A DNA stretch of 15,983 nt from Fen-999 sp035654135. GTDB taxonomy: Bacteria > Pseudomonadota > Gammaproteobacteria > Burkholderiales > Rhodocyclaceae. The stretch covers positions 1 to 15,983 of the forward strand of contig DASRXN010000099.1 in the NCBI GenBank assembly GCA_035654135.1. Reading direction: 5' to 3'. The position numbers and the translations under genes are program-made. A model generated the notes under the pieces. It had not been told where the DNA came from. It saw nothing but the letters and a program-made list of their open reading frames with translations, and made no database searches. This document shows, piece after piece, positions 12,310 through 15,983 of this stretch; within the stretch, counting starts at the first letter, position 1, and each line of letters begins with the position of its first letter.

Positions 12310-12666
12310 ATGAAACAATCTCTACTCGTTGCCGCCCTCGTCGCTCTGGCTGTTACCGCCTGTGGCAAGAAGGAACAAGCCGCTGCGCCGGCTCCTGCTC
12401 CCGTTGCCGCCCCCGCCGCTGCTCCCGCCGCTGCTGCTCCGGCCGGCGAACAGAAGGGCATGGAAGGCATGGCTGGTCAGGCTGGTATGTCCGGTATGTC
12501 CGGCATGGCTGGCGAACAGAAGGGTATGGCTGGCATGGCCGGCATGGAAGGCCAGGCTGGCATGGCTGCCGACAAGGCCAAGGAAATGGCCGGCATGGCT
12601 GCCGACAAGGCCAAGGAAGTGGCCAAGGGTGCCGTCGAAGGCGCCAAGGACGCGATGAAGAAGTAA
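12310..12666 (+). CDS. Met/Gly-rich lipoprotein with 11-residue LEA-like repeats
   Basis: This 118-residue exported lipoprotein has a signal peptide MKQSLLVAALVALAVTAC with lipobox VTAC and lipidated Cys18. Next comes an Ala/Pro linker (about 24-46), then a Met/Gly block (47-84) with nine GM steps such as GMSGMSGMAG and two copies of GEQKGM. The C-terminus has three 11-residue amphipathic units: AADKAKEMAGM, AADKAKEVAKG and AVEGAKDAMKK. These resemble group 3 LEA repeats. Lys19-Lys21 after the Cys fits outer-membrane sorting. AAAGGGA precedes the ATG by about 5 bases. The gene is monocistronic, with its own promoter and terminator. Function is unknown; metal binding, oxidant scavenging through Met oxidation or envelope protection are guesses. 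Confidence 0.85.
   Translation: MKQSLLVAALVALAVTACGKKEQAAAPAPAPVAAPAAAPAAAAPAGEQKGMEGMAGQAGMSGMSGMAGEQKGMAGMAGMEGQAGMAADKAKEMAGMAADKAKEVAKGAVEGAKDAMKK
12561..12618 (+). repeat. Tandem 33-base repeat inside the lipoprotein gene
   Basis: An identical 25-base segment beginning CATGGCTGCCGACAAGGCC occurs at 12561-12585 and 12594-12618, a period of exactly 33 bases or 11 codons. This is the DNA basis of the 11-residue protein repeat and indicates recent duplication, with possible copy-number variation between strains. Confidence 0.85.
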
Positions 12667-12683
12667 TTCTTCTTCTCGTATCG

Positions 12684-12713
12684 AAAAAAGCCGGCTCGCG
12701 CCGGCTTTTTTTT
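12684..12713. terminator. Strong intrinsic terminator, probably bidirectional
   Basis: The stem AAAAAAGCCGGC (12684-12695) pairs with its complement at 12700-12711 around a TCGC loop and is followed by a run of eight T (12706-12713). The A-run on the other side makes it work for the minus-strand operon as well, whose last stop codon lies 5 bases away. Confidence 0.93.
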
Positions 12714-12717
12714 GCCT

Positions 12718-13482
12718 TCAGCCGCCGCTAATGACTCGCCAGTCGAAACCCGTGTCCTGATCGGCGACGCCGATCCAGTTGGCGTCGCAGCCCAGCACTG
12801 CGGCCAGCGCCGCCCGCGCCAGTTCGGGCGTATTGTTTTCCTGACTCAGATGGGCGGCAACCACGTGCCTGAGCCGGCGATGATCGAGCCGTGCCAGCAG
12901 GTCCGCCGACGCTGTGTTGTCGAGATGACCGAAACGACCGGAGATGCGCTGCTTCAGGTGCGCCGGATAGCGGCCGGCGGTCAGCATGTCGATATCGTGG
13001 TTGCATTCGAGCACCAGCGCATCGCATACCGATAGCATTTCCACCATATGCGGCGTCACGCAGCCGGCGTCTGTCAGCACGCCCAGGCTGTCATGACCAT
13101 CGGAGAACACGAACTGCGCCGGTTCGCGCGCATCGTGGGGCACTGGAAACGGCCTCACTTCAATGTTGCCGATGGCGAAAACCGTATGGCTGTCGATCAC
13201 CTGGATCGACACACCATCCAGAGTGAGCGCACCTAGCGTCCCGTGGGTCAGGAATACGTCGAGTTCATGGCGACGGGCGCACGGGGCCGCGCCCGCGACG
13301 TGATCGCTATGCTCATGGGTAATCAGAATGGCATCCAGATCACCGGGCTCGAGACCCAAGCGGCCCATGCGGACGGCCAATTGGCGCGGTCCGAAGCCGC
13401 AATCGACCAGTACGCGCGTGCCGCCGGCCTCGACGATCAGCGCGTTGCCGCGGCTGCCGCTGCCGAGGGATGCAAAGCGCAT
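12718..13482 (-). CDS. MBL-fold metallo-hydrolase (WalJ/YycJ-like)
   Basis: This 254-residue soluble protein is of the metallo-beta-lactamase fold. It starts MRFASLGSGSRGNALIVEAGGTRVLVDCGFG and has the metal-binding motif HEHSDH (His56, His58, Asp60, His61). Later metal-site candidates are in TDAG, LECNHD and AAHLSQENN. The start SLGSGSRGN and the LECNHD motif are typical of the YycJ/VicX group, which includes exonucleases linked to DNA repair. It is the last gene of the dapA-bamC unit, starting 11 bases after the bamC stop, with an AAGGG site overlapping that stop. The exact substrate is not known in proteobacteria. Confidence 0.9.
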   Translation of the reverse strand: MRFASLGSGSRGNALIVEAGGTRVLVDCGFGPRQLAVRMGRLGLEPGDLDAILITHEHSDHVAGAAPCARRHELDVFLTHGTLGALTLDGVSIQVIDSHTVFAIGNIEVRPFPVPHDAREPAQFVFSDGHDSLGVLTDAGCVTPHMVEMLSVCDALVLECNHDIDMLTAGRYPAHLKQRISGRFGHLDNTASADLLARLDHRRLRHVVAAHLSQENNTPELARAALAAVLGCDANWIGVADQDTGFDWRVISGG

Positions 13483-13493
13483 CCCTGCGGCCC

Positions 13494-14633
13494 TTACTTC
13501 AATTGCTCCAATAACAGGCGAAGGATCTTGTTGCCGGTATCGGAAGTATCGACGCCGCCCTCGCGCGTCAACACCTGCACGCTGCTCGTCTCGCCGCTGC
13601 CCTTGACATGGATGCGGTACTGCGGACTCTTGCTGGGATCGAGCTTGCTGGCCTGCCAGAAAGCCAGCTTGGAAAGGAAGCTCTTGTCCTCGCCCTTCTT
13701 GCTGGCATCGATCTCCGGATCGACATAACGAACAAAATAGAGTCCCTGCGAGCGATCGCGGTCCTCGACGGTGAAACCGACGCGGTCAAGCGCCAAGCCG
13801 ACGCGCCGCCAGGCGCGGTCGAACGGCTCCCGGACTTCGAGCGCCCCGGCGCCATCCTTGCCCGGCAACATCCGGGCCCGCTCATCCTTCGCCGTGCTAT
13901 CCGCCACCAATGTCTTCGCGCGCACTTCGTCCATGCCCAGACGCACCATCAGGCGGCGCAGCATTTCCGCTTCCAGTTCCGGATCGGGCGGCCGCGGCTG
14001 CCAGCGGGTCTCTGTCTTGCCTTCGTTGGTGTAAATCTCGTACATGCCGCGATGGCTGATGTAGATCTCGGTCGTATCGGGCTGCGCACCCTTCTCCAGG
14101 CGGGTGCGGAACTTGTCGCGCTCGGCGGTCGAATACAGGCTGTCGAACACCTTGCCCAAGGTGCTGCGAATGATGTCCTGCGGCAGCTTGGCGCGGTTCT
14201 CCGCCCAGTCGGTCTCCAGAATGCCGGCTTCCGGCAGCTCAATGTTGACGATGAAGCCCAGTTCCTGCCAGAACTCCTTCAGGCCCGGCCAGACCTTGTC
14301 CGGCGAGCCCGGCACGACCAGCCAGCGCTGCGTGCCGGAACGCTCGATGCGCATCTTCTCGACTTGCGGCAGCAGATCCTGCGCGGTCGTCGTGCGCGCC
14401 TGGCCGGCGCGGTCGCCAGCATAGGCCGAGTAGGTCGCCGAGCCTTTCGGGCTGACGTCGGGCACTGCGTAACGGTCGTCGCGGGTCGGCTGGGTCAGGT
14501 CGGGCGGGATCTCGAGGGGTGGCAGTTTGCCGGCCGACTTGTATTCGATCTTCTTCGATTCCAGCACCGAACCACTGCAACCTGCGAGCAGCGCCAGCAC
14601 GACAGAGGCCATCAACAGGGCGTTACGCTTCAT
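13494..14633 (-). CDS. bamC: Outer membrane assembly lipoprotein BamC
   Basis: This 379-residue lipoprotein is a component of the BAM complex, which inserts beta-barrel proteins into the outer membrane. The signal peptide MKRNALLMASVVLALLAGC has lipobox LAGC with Cys19. The unstructured N-terminal segment, KSAGKLPPLEIPPDLTQPTRDDRYAVP (about residues 32-58), is the part that contacts BamD in E. coli. Two helix-grip domains follow: about 100-225, including LGFIVNIELPEAGILETDWAENRA, and about 265-379, including VGFTVEDRDRSQGLYFVRYVDPE. AGGA lies 5 bases before ATG 14633; an upstream extension would destroy the signal peptide. It lies 16 bases downstream of dapA, the same order as dapA-bamC (dapA-nlpB) in E. 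coli. Confidence 0.93.
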   Translation of the reverse strand: MKRNALLMASVVLALLAGCSGSVLESKKIEYKSAGKLPPLEIPPDLTQPTRDDRYAVPDVSPKGSATYSAYAGDRAGQARTTTAQDLLPQVEKMRIERSGTQRWLVVPGSPDKVWPGLKEFWQELGFIVNIELPEAGILETDWAENRAKLPQDIIRSTLGKVFDSLYSTAERDKFRTRLEKGAQPDTTEIYISHRGMYEIYTNEGKTETRWQPRPPDPELEAEMLRRLMVRLGMDEVRAKTLVADSTAKDERARMLPGKDGAGALEVREPFDRAWRRVGLALDRVGFTVEDRDRSQGLYFVRYVDPEIDASKKGEDKSFLSKLAFWQASKLDPSKSPQYRIHVKGSGETSSVQVLTREGGVDTSDTGNKILRLLLEQLK

Positions 14634-14649
14634 GCGTTCCTCGCGGGAA

Positions 14650-15540
14650 TTAGAGTTGGATGCCGGCTTCGCGCAGCGCCGAGCGCACACGCTCGTGATA
14701 CTCGGGCGACAGCGTCGTCATTGGCAGACGCAGACCATTCTCGATCAGACCCATCTCGACGCAGGCCCATTTGACCGGAATCGGGTTGGCCTCGACGAAC
14801 AGGTTGCGGTGCAGGGACAGCAAACGGAAATTGATGGTGCGCGCCGTCGCCAGGTCGCCGGCCAGCGCCGCCGTGATCATCTGGTGCATCAGACGCGGCG
14901 CCACGTTGGCGGTCACGGAAATGACACCGCGGCCGCCCAGCAGCGTCAGGGCGAGCGCCGTGGCATCGTCGCCGCTCAGCACGGCAAACCCCTGCGGCGC
15001 GCGCTTCAACAGATCGGTGCCGCGTTCGATATTGCCGGTGGCATCCTTGATGCCGACGATGCGTGGCACTTGCGCCAGGCGCAGCGCGGTCTCGTTGGCC
15101 AGATCGGCGACAGTACGGCCGGGCACGTTGTAAAGCACCATCGGCAGGTCCACCGCTTCGGCGACGGCCTTGAAGTGCCGGTAGAGGCCTTCCTGGGTCG
15201 GCTTGTTGTAGTAGGGCACCACCGAAAGGTGTGCGCTGGCGCCGGCGCGCCGGGCAAACTCGGCCAGTTCGATGGCCTCGACCGTGGAGTTGGCGCCCGT
15301 ACCGGCGATCACCGGCACGCGGCCGGCAGCCTGCTCGGCGACGATCTGGATCAGTTGGCAATGCTCGTCGAAATTGACTGTCGGCGATTCGCCGGTGGTG
15401 CCGACCACGACGAGGCCATCGGAGCCTTCACGGATGTGCCAATCGACGAGGCTCTTCAGGCGCGGCAGGTCGAGACTGCCGTCCTCGTGCATGGGAGTGA
15501 CGATGGCGGGTAGGGAGCCTTGAATCATGGTCGTTGCCAT
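14650..15540 (-). CDS. dapA: 4-hydroxy-tetrahydrodipicolinate synthase
   Basis: This (beta/alpha)8-barrel enzyme of up to 296 residues condenses pyruvate with aspartate semialdehyde in lysine and diaminopimelate synthesis. The Schiff-base lysine is Lys165 (GIKDATGN), and the catalytic triad is completed by Tyr137 (LYNVPGR), Thr48 or Thr49 (VGTTGESPT) and Tyr111 (VPYYNKPTQEG). A second possible start at Met5 (15528) would number the key residues Tyr133 and Lys161, exactly as in E. coli, so the start may be 15528. Neither start has a convincing ribosome binding site. The 50-base gap to the upstream deacetylase gene contains no clear terminator, so readthrough is likely. dapA, bamC and the MBL gene form an operon. 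Confidence 0.95.
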   Translation of the reverse strand: MATTMIQGSLPAIVTPMHEDGSLDLPRLKSLVDWHIREGSDGLVVVGTTGESPTVNFDEHCQLIQIVAEQAAGRVPVIAGTGANSTVEAIELAEFARRAGASAHLSVVPYYNKPTQEGLYRHFKAVAEAVDLPMVLYNVPGRTVADLANETALRLAQVPRIVGIKDATGNIERGTDLLKRAPQGFAVLSGDDATALALTLLGGRGVISVTANVAPRLMHQMITAALAGDLATARTINFRLLSLHRNLFVEANPIPVKWACVEMGLIENGLRLPMTTLSPEYHERVRSALREAGIQL

Positions 15541-15590
15541 TTTGTTGCCCGTTTGGCCAAAAGGAAAATCAGGGAGTCGATTTTACTCGA

Positions 15591-15983
15591 CTAGAGGTCG
15601 GCCAGCACCTTGATGTGCGCCGACACGCTGCGCGCCAGCGCCGACAGGGAGTAGCCGCCCTCGAGCATCGAGACGATGCGCCCCTGCGCCGTTTCCCGTG
15701 CCAGGGCCTTCAGCTGTTCGGTCACCCAGGCGTAGTCCGACTCCACCAGGCCGACGGAACCCATGTCGTCCTCGTAGTGGGCATCGAAACCAGCCGAGAT
15801 ATAGATAAGTTCGGGCGCGTATTCGCGCAAACGCGGCAGCCAGATATCGCTGACGATTTCGCGGAAGCGGTCGCCGCGCGTGCCGGCCTTGATGGGCACG
15901 TTGACCATGTTGGGCGCCGGGTTCTCGGTGCCGCAATACGGGTAGAACGGATGCTGAAAGGTGCCGACCATCAGCACGTGCTC
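15591..15983 (-). CDS. Histone deacetylase family protein, C-terminal part (partial)
   Basis: This is the last 130 residues of a gene that begins beyond the right edge. The family is zinc-dependent deacetylases, whose bacterial members act on acetylated polyamines, acetoin-related or other small acyl substrates. Seen here are GTFQHPFYPYCG and PIKAGTRGDRF, plus the metal-site motif SAGFDAHYEDDMGSVGL, in which the Asp and His of GFDAH flank the zinc site. Then come VTEQLKALA and the EGGYSL motif, with the family's conserved Gly-Gly-Tyr. It stops with TAG at 15591-15593, and dapA follows 50 bases later on the same strand. The N-terminal His-Asp dyad lies outside the window. Confidence 0.92.
   Translation of the reverse strand, partial: EHVLMVGTFQHPFYPYCGTENPAPNMVNVPIKAGTRGDRFREIVSDIWLPRLREYAPELIYISAGFDAHYEDDMGSVGLVESDYAWVTEQLKALARETAQGRIVSMLEGGYSLSALARSVSAHIKVLADL

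Noticed and set aside
13608..15513. Large plus-strand open frames opposite bamC and dapA
   Set aside because: They are antisense shadows of high-GC genes with recognised products and have no motifs of their own.
1..15983. CRISPR array, toxin-antitoxin pair or anti-phage system
   Set aside because: No regular spacer-repeat pattern and no defence-type genes were found; the single XRE protein has no partner gene.

Overview
The window is about 16 kb of GC-rich bacterial housekeeping chromosome. Gene content and order (parE-parC, a second stand-alone infA, lysC beside tRNA-Ser, queD, dapA-bamC-metallohydrolase) point to a betaproteobacterium, most likely of the Rhodocyclales/Rhodocyclaceae kind. 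This placement is inferred from protein character and synteny, not from a search. I see no phage, transposon, CRISPR array or toxin-antitoxin pair.

Layout. 1-2521 (+): end of parE overlapping full-length parC (topoisomerase IV). 2515-3088 (-): two small genes, a DUF3301-type membrane protein and a Cys-containing 72-residue protein. 3180-3292 (-): tRNA-Arg(ACG) with promoter and terminator. 3293-4331 (+): a 355-base leader region, an IF-1 paralogue (infA) and an acidic 92-residue protein of unknown function. 4408-5887 (-): a strong hairpin terminator, tRNA-Ser(GCT) and lysC, read divergently from a small XRE-type regulator at 6044-6340 (+). 6356-7207 (-): an unassigned radical SAM protein divergent from queD (+), followed by tRNA-Ser(TGA). 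7857-8318 (-): a truncated flavocytochrome-c/sulfide-dehydrogenase-like flavoprotein fragment with an intact reading frame and an excellent ribosome binding site. 8444-9263 (+): a Bax-inhibitor-1 family membrane protein with a heat-shock-type promoter and a terminator. 9269-10564 (-): rlmD, divergent from roxA (+), which is translationally coupled to a DUF7931-like gene. 12203-12713 (+): a Met/Gly-rich lipoprotein with its own promoter and terminator. 12718-15983 (-): a likely operon with the end of a histone-deacetylase-family gene, dapA, bamC and a WalJ/YycJ-like metallo-hydrolase.

How the genes fit together. Several genes serve translation: IF-1, three tRNAs, the 23S rRNA methyltransferase RlmD, the ribosomal protein L16 hydroxylase RoxA, and QueD for the queuosine tRNA modification. 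LysC and DapA catalyse two committed steps of aspartate-to-lysine/diaminopimelate synthesis. BamC, the lipoprotein and the BI-1 protein belong to envelope maintenance.

I did not find a clearly new multi-gene system. The items most worth a second look are the flavoprotein remnant beside a tRNA gene, the Met-rich lipoprotein with 11-residue repeats, the competing hairpins in the infA leader, the sigma-32-like promoter of the BI-1 gene, and the unassigned radical SAM protein paired with queD.
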